Below are positions 1 through 7,905 of a stretch of DNA of 64,000 bases, in pieces. Source of the DNA: Enterobacteriaceae bacterium (GTDB lineage: Bacteria; Pseudomonadota; Gammaproteobacteria; Enterobacterales; Enterobacteriaceae); assembly GCA_902363335.1 (NCBI GenBank), contig CABIZV010000001.1, positions 806,001 through 870,000 of the forward strand. Direction: 5' to 3'. The position numbers were made by a program, and so were the translations under genes. A model generated the notes under the pieces. The model ran no database searches. It saw nothing but the letters and a program-made list of their open reading frames with translations, and was not told the DNA's origin. Position 1 is the first letter of the stretch; each line of letters starts with the position of its first letter.

Positions 1-1
1 T

Positions 2-2539
2 GCATTAGCTGAACCGTTGTACCTTGACGTGATGACGGCGCTTGCCGAAGCCTTTAATCAGGGCCTGCGCGAAACGCTGCCGCGAGTGATTGGCGGCCGT
101 TACGGTCTGTCGTCTAAAGAATTCGGCCCGGAGTGCGTGCTGGCGATTTTCAACGAGCTTTCGTCCGCGAAACCGAAATCCCGCTTCACCGTCGGTATCT
201 ATGATGATGTCACCAACCTCTCTTTGCCGCTGCCGGAAAACACCTTACCGTCTACGGCGCGTCTGGAAGCGCTGTTCTACGGGTTAGGCAGCGACGGCAG
301 CGTGTCGGCCACCAAGAACAACATCAAGATCATCGGTAACTCCACGCCGTGGTTTGCGCAGGGCTACTTCGTCTACGACTCTAAAAAGGCCGGTGGCCTG
401 ACGGTTTCCCACCTGCGGGTGAGCGATAACCCAATTCGCTCCGCTTATCTGGTGGCGCAGGCTGATTTCGTCGGCTGCCACCAGCTGCAATTTATTGATA
501 AATACCAGATGGCCGAACGCTTAAAGCCAGGCGGTATTTTCCTGCTCAATACGCCTTATAGCGCCGATGAAGTGTGGGCGCGACTGCCGCAGGAAGTTCA
601 GGCGGTACTGAACCAGAAAAAAGCCCGCTTTTACGTTATCAACGCGGCGAAAATTGCCCGTGAGTGCGGTCTGGCTGCGCGTATTAATACCGTCATGCAG
701 ATGGCATTCTTCCACCTCACGCAGATTCTGCCGGGTGATAGCGCGCTGATGGAGCTGCAAAACGCCATCGCCAAAAGCTATAGCAGCAAGGGACAGGATC
801 TGGTTGAGCGCAACTGGCAGGCCCTGGCGCTGGCGCGTGAGTCGCTGGCGGAAGTGCCGTTGCAGCCGGTCAATGCCGGTAGCCCTAACCGTCCGCCAGT
901 AGTCTCCGACGCCGCCCCTGACTTCGTGAAAACCGTCACTGCCGCCATGCTCGCCGGACTCGGTGACGCCCTGCCGGTTTCCGCACTGCCACCAGACGGA
1001 ACCTGGCCGGTGGGCACCACCCGCTGGGAAAAACGCAATATTGCCGAAGAGATCCCTATCTGGAAGGAAGAGCTGTGTACCCAGTGTAACCACTGCGTCG
1101 CCGCCTGCCCTCACTCGGCGATACGCGCGAAGGTCGTGTCCCCGGAAGCCATGGAAAACGCGCCTGATTCTCTGCACTCGCTGGACGTAAAATCGCGCGA
1201 TATGCGCGGCCAGAAATATGTATTGCAGGTCGCCCCTGAAGACTGCACGGGTTGTAACCTGTGCGTAGAAGTTTGCCCGGCGAAAGACCGTCAGAATCCA
1301 GAAATCAAGGCTATCAATATGATGTCGCGCCTTGAGCATGTTGAAGAAGAAAAAGTGAATTATGACTTCTTCCTCGACCTGCCGGAAATTGACCGCAGCA
1401 AACTCGAGCGTATTGATATCCGCACTTCACAGCTTATCACCCCGCTGTTTGAATACTCCGGTGCCTGCTCCGGCTGCGGTGAGACACCCTACATCAAACT
1501 GCTCACCCAGCTATACGGTGACCGCATGTTGATTGCTAATGCCACCGGTTGTTCATCTATCTACGGCGGTAACCTGCCTTCCACGCCGTACACCACCGAT
1601 ATCAACGGGCGTGGGCCGGCGTGGGCCAACTCGCTGTTTGAAGATAATGCCGAGTTCGGTCTGGGCTTCCGTTTAACGGTCGATCAACACCGCCAGCGCG
1701 TGATGCGTCTGCTGAGCGGTTTTGCCGATAAAATCCCGGCCGAGCTTAACGAAGCGCTCAATAGCGAAGCGACCCCGGAAGTGCGTCGTGAACAGGTTGC
1801 GGCGCTACGCGCGGCGCTGGCAGGCGTTGACGGTGCCGAGGAGCTGTTGACCGATGCCGATGCGCTGGTCGAGAAATCCATCTGGCTGATTGGCGGCGAT
1901 GGCTGGGCCTATGATATTGGCTTTGGCGGACTGGATCATGTGATGAGCCTGACCGAGAACGTCAACATTCTGGTACTGGATACGCAGTGCTACTCCAACA
2001 CCGGCGGTCAGGCCTCAAAAGCTACCCCTCTGGGCGCAGTGACCAAATTTGGCGAACATGGTAAGCGCAAAGCGCGCAAAGATCTGGGCGTGAGCATGAT
2101 GATGTACGGTCACGTTTATGTCGCGCAGATTTCATTGGGGGCGCAGCTTAACCAGACGGTGAAAGCCATTCAGGAAGCGGAGTCCTATCCGGGGCCATCA
2201 CTGATTATCGCCTACAGCCCATGCGAGGAGCACGGCTACGATCTGGCGCTGAGCCACGATCAGATGCGACAGCTCACCGCGACCGGCTTCTGGCCGCTGT
2301 TCCGCTTCGACCCACGTCGCGCTGATGAAGGGAAGATTCCACTGGCGTTGGACTCTCGTCCACCATCCGATGCGCTCGCCGAAACGCTAATGAACGAGCA
2401 GCGCTTCCGTCGCCTGAACAGTCAGCAGCCGGAAGTGGCTGAGCAGTTGTGGAAGGACGCCGCCGCCGACTTGCAAAAACGCTACGATTTCTTAGCGCAG
2501 CTTGCTGGCAAGGCGGAAAAAGCGACGCCGCAGGAATAA
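2..2539 (-). other. placeholder strand note: see next entry (nifJ reads on +)
   Basis: No minus-strand gene is supported here. The long minus-strand open frame at 521-1339 lies wholly inside nifJ and shows no family motif. Confidence 0.05.
2..2539 (+). CDS. nifJ: pyruvate:flavodoxin/ferredoxin oxidoreductase, 3' part
   Basis: The reading frame is open from base 2, so the true start lies upstream of the window. About 845 residues are visible of the roughly 1,175 usual for E. coli YdbK/NifJ. The enzyme oxidises pyruvate with CoA to acetyl-CoA and CO2 and passes electrons to flavodoxin or ferredoxin in the cytoplasm. Two ferredoxin-type cluster motifs are visible, CTQCNHCVAACP (near base 1075) and CTGCNLCVEVCP (near base 1243). 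They are followed by the thiamine-diphosphate region, with CSGCGETPY and GDGWAYDIGFGG. All cluster cysteines are present. The stop is followed by the hairpin shared with micC. ompN downstream gives the E. coli order. Confidence 0.95.
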   Translation, partial: ALAEPLYLDVMTALAEAFNQGLRETLPRVIGGRYGLSSKEFGPECVLAIFNELSSAKPKSRFTVGIYDDVTNLSLPLPENTLPSTARLEALFYGLGSDGSVSATKNNIKIIGNSTPWFAQGYFVYDSKKAGGLTVSHLRVSDNPIRSAYLVAQADFVGCHQLQFIDKYQMAERLKPGGIFLLNTPYSADEVWARLPQEVQAVLNQKKARFYVINAAKIARECGLAARINTVMQMAFFHLTQILPGDSALMELQNAIAKSYSSKGQDLVERNWQALALARESLAEVPLQPVNAGSPNRPPVVSDAAPDFVKTVTAAMLAGLGDALPVSALPPDGTWPVGTTRWEKRNIAEEIPIWKEELCTQCNHCVAACPHSAIRAKVVSPEAMENAPDSLHSLDVKSRDMRGQKYVLQVAPEDCTGCNLCVEVCPAKDRQNPEIKAINMMSRLEHVEEEKVNYDFFLDLPEIDRSKLERIDIRTSQLITPLFEYSGACSGCGETPYIKLLTQLYGDRMLIANATGCSSIYGGNLPSTPYTTDINGRGPAWANSLFEDNAEFGLGFRLTVDQHRQRVMRLLSGFADKIPAELNEALNSEATPEVRREQVAALRAALAGVDGAEELLTDADALVEKSIWLIGGDGWAYDIGFGGLDHVMSLTENVNILVLDTQCYSNTGGQASKATPLGAVTKFGEHGKRKARKDLGVSMMMYGHVYVAQISLGAQLNQTVKAIQEAESYPGPSLIIAYSPCEEHGYDLALSHDQMRQLTATGFWPLFRFDPRRADEGKIPLALDSRPPSDALAETLMNEQRFRRLNSQQPEVAEQLWKDAAADLQKRYDFLAQLAGKAEKATPQE

Positions 2540-2564
2540 GCCTTAAAGCGTATTTATTGACCAT

Positions 2565-2669
2565 AAAAAAAGCCCGAATATCTATTCGGGCTTGTCATTT
2601 TATAAACGACCAATCTAATAAACGACACACGGCAACAGGAATTGAATGTGTGGCAAAAAGGCATATAAC
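2565..2669 (-). ncRNA. micC: MicC small regulatory RNA
   Basis: On the minus strand this stretch begins GTTATATGCCTTT and ends with a GC-rich hairpin (AGCCCGAATA / TATTCGGGCT) and seven T. That matches the 5' end and terminator of E. coli MicC as I remember it. The position between nifJ and ompN, divergent from ompN, is also the E. coli position. MicC is an Hfq-dependent sRNA that represses ompC (and ompD in Salmonella) through its 5' end. The centre of the RNA differs clearly from the E. coli version, whereas the 5' seed and terminator are kept. A TACTCT -10 sits 7-12 bases before the inferred +1 at 2669. The hairpin probably also ends nifJ transcription. Confidence 0.9.
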
Positions 2670-2896
2670 GGACATAGAGTACGCCAGCCATTTTTAATTG
2701 TATAATTTTTATTTTGTATATTTCATGCGTTATATATTCATGAAATCCATCATGATTTCAGTCGAATCATATGCTTGAGATTTTACTCATATCGTAACAA
2801 ATGTTATTTACCATCTGACATAACTCTCCTTTAGCATTAACTCACTTCCTTAATCTGGAAGTGCGCGAATATAAAAAATCTAAAGGAATATTTTCA

Positions 2897-4051
2897 ATGA
2901 ACAGAAAAGTACTGGCCCTCGTCATTCCTGCCCTGCTCGCAGCAGGCGCAGCTCACGCCGCAGAAATCTATAATAAAGACGGCAACAAATTAGATGTCTA
3001 CGGCAAAGTAGATGGTCTGCATTATTTCTCCAGCGATTCCTCTAAAGACGGTGATCAGACTTATGTCCGCTTTGGTTTCAAAGGCGAAACTCAAATTAAC
3101 GATATGCTGACTGGTTATGGCCAGTGGGAATATAACGTTCAAGCCGATAACACCGAAAGTGATACCAGCAACGCGTGGACTCGTCTGGGCTTTGCGGGTC
3201 TCAAATTTGGCGAATACGGTTCATTCGACTACGGTCGTAACTACGGTGTACTGTACGACGTTGAAGGCTGGACAGATATGCTGCCAGAATTCGGCGGCGA
3301 CTCTTATACTAACGCTGATAACTTCATGACTGGCCGTGCAAACGGCGTTGCGACCTACCGTAACAATGATTTCTTTGGTCTGGTGGACGGCCTGAACTTT
3401 GCTCTGCAATATCAGGGCAAAAACGAAAACCAGAGCGGTGACGACTCTGTTGGCACCAACAACCGTAAAAATGGCGATGTCCGTAACGACAACGGCGATG
3501 GCTATGGCCTGTCCACGTCTTACGATTTGGGGATGGGCTTAAGTGCTTCTGCGGCATACACAACCTCCGATCGTACAAACGACCAGATCACGAACACTAA
3601 CGCGAAAGGCGATAACGCTGACGCCTGGACCGTAGGTCTGAAATATGACGCAAACAATATCTACCTGGCAACTATGTATGCAGAAACCCGCAACATGACG
3701 CCATATGGTGATGATGGTGTAGCTAACAAAACTCAGAACTTTGAAGTTACTGCTCAGTACCAGTTCGACTTCGGCCTGCGCCCAGCGATTTCTTACCTGC
3801 AATCTAAAGGTAAGGATCTATACGGTACTCGCGGAACCACCGGAACAAATGCAAATATTAACGGCAACTCCGTTGGCGATAAAGATCTGGTTAAATACCT
3901 CGATCTTGGCGCAACCTATTACTTCAACAAAAACATGTCCACCTATGTTGATTACAAAATCAACCTGTTGGACGGCAACGATAGTTTCTATGCTGACAAC
4001 GGTATCTCTACCGATAACATCGTAGGCATGGGTCTGGTTTACCAGTTCTAA
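2897..4051 (+). CDS. ompN: OmpN-type general porin, outer membrane
   Basis: This 384-residue trimeric beta-barrel porin of the OmpC/OmpF family allows passive diffusion of small solutes. The ATG at 2897 follows AAAGGAATA and starts a clean signal peptide (MNRKVLALVIPALLAAGAA, cleavage after AHA). An in-frame ATG at 2861 would add 12 residues before the signal and is rejected. The mature protein starts AEIYNKDGNKLDVYGKVDG, contains the family PEFGGDSY constriction-loop segment, and ends in the C-terminal Phe of the barrel (VYQF). The sequence and location beside nifJ and micC point to OmpN rather than OmpC. A bidirectional hairpin follows. Confidence 0.93.
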   Translation: MNRKVLALVIPALLAAGAAHAAEIYNKDGNKLDVYGKVDGLHYFSSDSSKDGDQTYVRFGFKGETQINDMLTGYGQWEYNVQADNTESDTSNAWTRLGFAGLKFGEYGSFDYGRNYGVLYDVEGWTDMLPEFGGDSYTNADNFMTGRANGVATYRNNDFFGLVDGLNFALQYQGKNENQSGDDSVGTNNRKNGDVRNDNGDGYGLSTSYDLGMGLSASAAYTTSDRTNDQITNTNAKGDNADAWTVGLKYDANNIYLATMYAETRNMTPYGDDGVANKTQNFEVTAQYQFDFGLRPAISYLQSKGKDLYGTRGTTGTNANINGNSVGDKDLVKYLDLGATYYFNKNMSTYVDYKINLLDGNDSFYADNGISTDNIVGMGLVYQF

Positions 4052-4061
4052 TCCCATAAAA

Positions 4062-4092
4062 AAACCCGCTGGCAACGGCGGGTTTCTTTTTT
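4062..4092. terminator. bidirectional terminator between ompN and the MerP-like gene
   Basis: An AACCCGC / GCGGGTT hairpin is flanked by an A-run on the left and a T-run on the right. It can therefore stop both ompN and the convergent MerP-like operon. Confidence 0.8.
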
Positions 4093-4111
4093 ACGGCACA
4101 ACGCATAACGG

Positions 4112-4396
4112 TTACTGCACCACGCTTTCTCCGTGGATTTCACCCTTAAAGCCCGTTTTGGCAATCGCCGCCAGCAATTTCTGATTGTCGAAGTTTTCCG
4201 GCACCACCACCTGCGCCTGACGCGTTTTTAGCGACGCTTTCGCCTTAACGACACCCTCAGTCGTGCGCAATGCCTGATTAATCGAAATCACGCACAGCGG
4301 ACAATTCATCTCGCCGACATCAATCGTAACCAGCTTATCGGCAGCCCAACCTAAGGGGGACACCATCAATAGCGCCAGGATAACTGCTTTTTTCAT
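4112..4396 (-). CDS. exported MerP-like heavy-metal-associated protein
   Basis: A 94-residue protein with an N-terminal signal peptide (MKKAVILALLMVSPLGWAA) followed by a ferredoxin-like HMA domain. The metal loop is GEMNCPLC, the MxCxxC pattern of MerP and copper chaperones. The ATG at 4396 overlaps the stop of the upstream MerT-like gene as ATGA. A longer open frame to 4513 is rejected because the signal peptide begins here. It is the last gene of a three-gene operon ending at the shared terminator. By analogy with MerP/MerT it would bind a thiophilic metal ion in the periplasm and hand it to the membrane partner. The metal is not predictable, and no mercuric reductase or merR is visible. 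Confidence 0.8.
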   Translation of the reverse strand: MKKAVILALLMVSPLGWAADKLVTIDVGEMNCPLCVISINQALRTTEGVVKAKASLKTRQAQVVVPENFDNQKLLAAIAKTGFKGEIHGESVVQ

Positions 4397-4749
4397 TCCA
4401 TCCACTCCCAAATCCACGGTAAAACATATGGATAGGTTATCAGCGCCAGCACCAACGGTACGGCGAGCCAATATAGCCACACCAGCACCCGACGGCTGAC
4501 CACGCTCACACATACCGGTTTAGTCGATAAATGTAAACGCCAGAAACCGCGCGCCATCAGTCCGATAGCTACTATCACCATCGGGATTTGTAACCAGCTC
4601 GCGCCGGGAATACCGACCAACCCTGCCGCCGAGATACCAAAAAGCAGGTACAGCAGCGGCCCAATGCAGCACAAGGTCGAAGCGCCAGCGGCGATGACCG
4701 CCGCCAGCAACGTCAGGAGCCCGCCTTTAATGCTGTTCGATGCTGACAT
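4393..4749 (-). CDS. MerT-like inner-membrane metal transporter
   Basis: A 118-residue hydrophobic protein of MerT length with three likely membrane helices. The first helix carries the vicinal cysteine pair in STLCCIGPLL, the metal-binding hallmark of MerT. The cytoplasmic loop holds a single cysteine (KPVCVSVV), where classical MerT has two, so ion transfer may differ. The start overlaps the end of the transglutaminase-like gene by 23 bases and its stop overlaps the MerP-like start as ATGA, suggesting translational coupling. Family membership rests on length, topology and the CC motif. Substrate is unknown. Confidence 0.75.
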   Translation of the reverse strand: MSASNSIKGGLLTLLAAVIAAGASTLCCIGPLLYLLFGISAAGLVGIPGASWLQIPMVIVAIGLMARGFWRLHLSTKPVCVSVVSRRVLVWLYWLAVPLVLALITYPYVLPWIWEWME

Positions 4750-5872
4750 AATCGTAGCTAAATGCGGTTGGATCGTAGAAGTTCAGTGGGTCGCCATCAA
4801 CTTCGGCGTACGGATAGCCGAGGTTGTTGATGTCGCCCTGCTCGGCCGCCGGCGACAGCGCAAAATCGCGGCCGTGGTTAAAGCCAACCCAGTTCATTTC
4901 CCAGTTACCGAACAGGTAATCGTTCACCGCCGTCACCGCCGGGTCACCGTTTTCTTTCTTCTCGGTCAGGCGCATTTTAGTAACATCCGCCGGGTCAGCA
5001 GGCATCCAGCCAAAACCGGCCAGCCAGAACATCGCGCGGCAGTGTTGACCACCGCTGATTTTCGCGACCCCTTGCGCATCGGCACTGCCAAACGCTTTTT
5101 TAGAGTAGCTATCAAGTTTACGGCTGGCGCCTAAACGAATACCGAACATTTCGCGCGCCGGAATACCTACCGCACGACACAGCGCCACGAACACGGAGTT
5201 AATGTCGGTGCATTTACCGCCCAGCTTGCCGGTTTTAAGGATTTCGCCAACATCACCGGTACCGCAACCAATCACCGCATCGTCGCGATGCATATGGGTA
5301 CTGACCCAATCGTGGATCAGGCGAGCCTGTTTCAGGGGGGCTTTTTCATTGCCGATAATTTTCAGGGCGGTCTCTTTCACGAGGCCATCCACGGGAATAT
5401 GCGGGGTAGCATTCAGGAACGGCTTAATTTCATCTGGAATGACCGCACCTTCAACCGGCAGCTGCCAGTCGGCCAGGCGGTTATCTTTCAGCACTTCCCA
5501 ATCGCGGGTTTCGATTTCCATCTCAACCTTGATTTCAAGCGGGCCGCTGGAGGCAGGCCAGGTCACGAACAGTACCTTTGCACCGTAGCGGTTGTTGGCG
5601 TTAAGCGTCGCCGACTGATAATTACCGCTAAAAGAGAGATTCAGCAATTGCTGGAAAACCGTCTCTTCTGGAATGGGGATCCACAAATTCACCTTGCCCG
5701 AAGAGCCTTCAGGCGCCTTCAGGCTGTAGGTTTGCGTCATCACAAAACGGCGGTATTTACCCGAAGATGAAACAGCAGGCTGCGCTTTTGCTTCTGTTTT
5801 CGCGAAAACCGGGCTAACCAGACCAAGGGTAGAGAGTGCCGCAGCACTTTTTAGAAAGTGACGCCTTTCCAT
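4727..5872 (-). CDS. Tat-exported transglutaminase-like protein
   Basis: A 381-residue protein with an N-terminal twin-arginine-type signal (ERRHFLKSAAALSTLGLV, cleavage after VFA). A transglutaminase/cysteine-protease-like core lies in the middle. The candidate catalytic Cys is in LGGKCTDINSVFVALCR, the His in GGQHCRAMFWLAGFGW, and the Asp in PADPAD. The superfamily includes protein cross-linkers, amidases and peptidases, so the reaction cannot be told. It is the first gene of an operon with the MerT- and MerP-like genes (23-base overlap). Tat export hints at folding or cofactor loading before export. The spacing and overlap suggest that the three proteins work together. Confidence 0.75.
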   Translation of the reverse strand: MERRHFLKSAAALSTLGLVSPVFAKTEAKAQPAVSSSGKYRRFVMTQTYSLKAPEGSSGKVNLWIPIPEETVFQQLLNLSFSGNYQSATLNANNRYGAKVLFVTWPASSGPLEIKVEMEIETRDWEVLKDNRLADWQLPVEGAVIPDEIKPFLNATPHIPVDGLVKETALKIIGNEKAPLKQARLIHDWVSTHMHRDDAVIGCGTGDVGEILKTGKLGGKCTDINSVFVALCRAVGIPAREMFGIRLGASRKLDSYSKKAFGSADAQGVAKISGGQHCRAMFWLAGFGWMPADPADVTKMRLTEKKENGDPAVTAVNDYLFGNWEMNWVGFNHGRDFALSPAAEQGDINNLGYPYAEVDGDPLNFYDPTAFSYDYVSIEQH

Positions 5873-6147
5873 TGTGTATCCTTCATCACCAGAAAAAGCT
5901 GGCGCTTAACCCCGCACCTGCGGAGGTTGGGCGCTATTATGCGACGACACACTCATCACGACAACGAATATGAGGGGGTAAAATTGGCAAAAGGAGGGCT
6001 AATGCTAAACGCGGGCTGGCTTATTCCCTGCCCTGCGACAACGGCTTGCAGAATTTGTCGCAGAATGTGTGCCGGAAAGCCACGCTTGCGCGGTTTTGCC
6101 TACACTCATAGTCTAATGAGTAACATCTGTGCGCTGAGGACTGCAAC

Positions 6148-6630
6148 ATGACCACCTTTCATCAACTGACTGCCACCAATCTACAGGGTGAGCCTGTTTC
6201 CATGGCAGACTACGCTGGCAAACTGGTTCTGGTCGTGAATACGGCAAGCCACTGCGGCTTTACCCCCCAATACGCGGGGCTTGAAGCCCTCTATAAGAAG
6301 TACGCCGCTCAGGGACTGGTGATTCTGGGATTCCCCTGCAACCAGTTTGGTAAGCAGGAGCCTGGCGGCACGGACGACATTGCGCAGACCTGCCAGATAA
6401 ACTACGGGGTGAGCTTCCCGATATTTGAGAAGGTGGCGGTCAACGGACGCGCGGCACATCCGGTGTTTCGTTATCTGAAAAACGCATTGCCGGGCGTATT
6501 TGGCAGGCGCATTAAGTGGAATTTCACCAAATTTCTGGTCGGCCGCGACGGCAAGCCGATCCAGCGATTCGCCCCTATCACCACGCCGGAGAAAATGGAA
6601 TCGACCATTGTCGCAGCCCTGGAGCGCTAA
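6148..6630 (+). CDS. glutathione peroxidase family protein
   Basis: A 160-residue thioredoxin-fold peroxidase that would reduce hydrogen or organic hydroperoxides at the expense of a thiol. The peroxidatic Cys lies in NTASHCGFTPQY. The second family signature GFPCNQFGKQEPG and the WNFTKFLV Trp/Asn/Phe block are both present, giving the Cys-Gln-Trp-Asn set. It has Cys rather than selenocysteine. It is a different, shorter family member than E. coli BtuE. The ATG at 6148 follows GAGGACTGCAAC. It stands alone, divergent from the transglutaminase-like operon. Confidence 0.88.
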   Translation: MTTFHQLTATNLQGEPVSMADYAGKLVLVVNTASHCGFTPQYAGLEALYKKYAAQGLVILGFPCNQFGKQEPGGTDDIAQTCQINYGVSFPIFEKVAVNGRAAHPVFRYLKNALPGVFGRRIKWNFTKFLVGRDGKPIQRFAPITTPEKMESTIVAALER

Positions 6631-7052
6631 GCGCTTCATTTATCGGAGCGCACTTTTCACAACACAATAAAAGCGCAACCTCCCGATTCGTCAGGCAGTG
6701 ACGAATGGCAGCCGTAAAACGTGCTGGCATTCGTCGCCGGAATCCGTACCATACGCGACTTACTTTTGCCTGCTGGCTTTTAGCGAACCCATCATTCGCC
6801 AAATGAGCTGATTATGCCGCCCCCTTTGGGTTCCGCACTCGCCAATATAACGACGCCCTCTATTCACCCATCAGCCTTATTCATTACCCTCTCCTATTTT
6901 TAGTTAACACCAATAAATTCGATACGCATAGGAATACTTAATACATATTTATTTTCGATATTGATTAATATCATTTTAAATTATCTTACAAACCTAATAA
7001 AACTTTAGGCGTAGCATTTTACTATTGACAGCAACGGATATAGTTAAATGTT
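6631..7052. other. gene-free stretch upstream of the amidase gene
   Basis: It holds repeat copy A (6697-6796). From about 6880 on it is strongly AT-rich, unlike the flanking backbone, and reads like the 5' control region of the acquired amidase gene. No open frame with recognisable content was seen. Confidence 0.6.
6697..6796. repeat. 100-bp direct repeat, copy A
   Basis: The 100 bases are repeated at 8291-8390 with three mismatches that I count by eye. Inside is a near-perfect inverted repeat (GACGAATGGCAGC / GCTGGCATTCGTC) with a 10-base loop, then a second short one (GTCGC / GCGAC). The two copies bracket the amidase/DUF3828 pair in the same orientation. Confidence 0.85.
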
Positions 7053-7415
7053 ATGAGTTGGAATGCAGATGCAGCAGTTAATTACGCACGTAATCATGCT
7101 GGAAATACCAGTCAGCACAGGTGCGCTCACTTTGTGTCTAATGCTATTCGTGCCGGGGGAGCCAGGTTAATTAACACAAACTACGCTAAAGATATGGCTA
7201 CCAATCTAAATGCTGCAGGCTTTCGCCCGGTATCAGGCACTCCGTTAAAAGGCGATGTAGCCGTAATCCAGCCTATTTCCGGTCACCCAGCTGGTCATGC
7301 ATGCATTTACAGTGGGCATGGAGTCTTGTATTCAGATTATAAACAAACAGCAAAGTACCCGGGTGAAACGTGGAAAAATGCTGCTCCAGCTTACCAGTTA
7401 TTCAGGCACAATTAA
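7053..7415 (+). CDS. small Cys/His amidase, putative interbacterial effector
   Basis: A 120-residue protein with no signal peptide or membrane helix. It has an N-terminal Cys in HRCAHFVSNAIRAGG and a His in HPAGHACIYSGHG. That Cys-His order and spacing is typical of NlpC/P60 or CHAP peptidoglycan amidases, the fold used by several type VI secretion amidase effectors. It would cut the peptide stems of murein in a target cell. The next gene starts two bases after its stop and encodes an exported small protein, the usual layout of amidase effector and periplasmic immunity protein. No secretion genes are present in the window. Base composition is more AT-rich than neighbours, suggesting transfer. 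The ribosome site is weak. Confidence 0.65.
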   Translation: MSWNADAAVNYARNHAGNTSQHRCAHFVSNAIRAGGARLINTNYAKDMATNLNAAGFRPVSGTPLKGDVAVIQPISGHPAGHACIYSGHGVLYSDYKQTAKYPGETWKNAAPAYQLFRHN

Positions 7416-7416
7416 T

Positions 7417-7869
7417 ATGAAATTATTATTGATTTCGAGTTTAATATTCTGCACGTCTACATATGCAGCGACACCGACAGCAGGACCAGAGGAAGCGGCA
7501 CTAAAATTTAATCACTGGTACGTAGAGCAATTGATGATAGAGAAAAATCCTTTAGCGGATTACTCCGGACTGAGACCCTACGTTACCTCCAGCACGATTG
7601 ACGCATTAAAAAAATCTAATGCGGCCGACCCAAATACCGAAGACGTACCAGACTCTGATATGTTTATCAAAGCCCAGGACTATAGTGAAGACTGGCAGCA
7701 CATAGAGATAGTGTCGTCAGACTTTGATCCCGTTTGTACCCAGGTTTATGTATCATTTGGAACAAAAAAACCTCATACCGTTATTGACTGCATGGTGAAG
7801 GAAGATGGCGTCTGGAAAGTGCAATCTGTAGCAGGCCAGGCAATTTTGCCAAACGTCATTCTGAAGTAA
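7417..7869 (+). CDS. exported DUF3828-like protein, putative immunity protein
   Basis: A 150-residue protein beginning MKLLLISSLIFCTSTYAA, a clear signal peptide with cleavage after TYA, so it should be periplasmic. The rest resembles the DUF3828 fold: an alpha-helical start (AALKFNHWYVEQL) and a beta-rich C-terminal half ending in DGVWKVQSVAG, with a Cys pair (PVCTQVY and VIDCMV) that could form a disulfide. The ATG at 7417 lies directly after the TAA of the amidase gene, so the two are almost certainly cotranscribed. A longer open frame from 7297 overlaps the amidase and is rejected. Guarding the cell's own murein against the amidase is inferred from context only. Confidence 0.65.
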   Translation: MKLLLISSLIFCTSTYAATPTAGPEEAALKFNHWYVEQLMIEKNPLADYSGLRPYVTSSTIDALKKSNAADPNTEDVPDSDMFIKAQDYSEDWQHIEIVSSDFDPVCTQVYVSFGTKKPHTVIDCMVKEDGVWKVQSVAGQAILPNVILK

Positions 7870-7876
7870 CTCACGC

Positions 7877-7905
7877 AAAGCTCGTTAATTCAAACGGGCT
7901 TTTTT
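7877..7905 (+). terminator. terminator after the amidase/DUF3828 pair
   Basis: AAGCTCGTT and AACGGGCTT form a hairpin with a short loop followed by a T-run, eight bases after the stop. Confidence 0.75.

Noticed and set aside
521..1339. 272-codon minus-strand open frame in nifJ
   Set aside because: The plus-strand frame has both ferredoxin motifs here, and the opposite frame has none.
2..2539. The first feature line carrying a minus-strand note over nifJ
   Set aside because: It is not a feature. The only gene there is nifJ on the plus strand, and the entry can be ignored.
5858..6151. 97-codon plus-strand open frame upstream of the peroxidase gene
   Set aside because: It overlaps the start of the transglutaminase-like gene and the peroxidase start, with no motif and no ribosome site. 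It is best read as promoter space.
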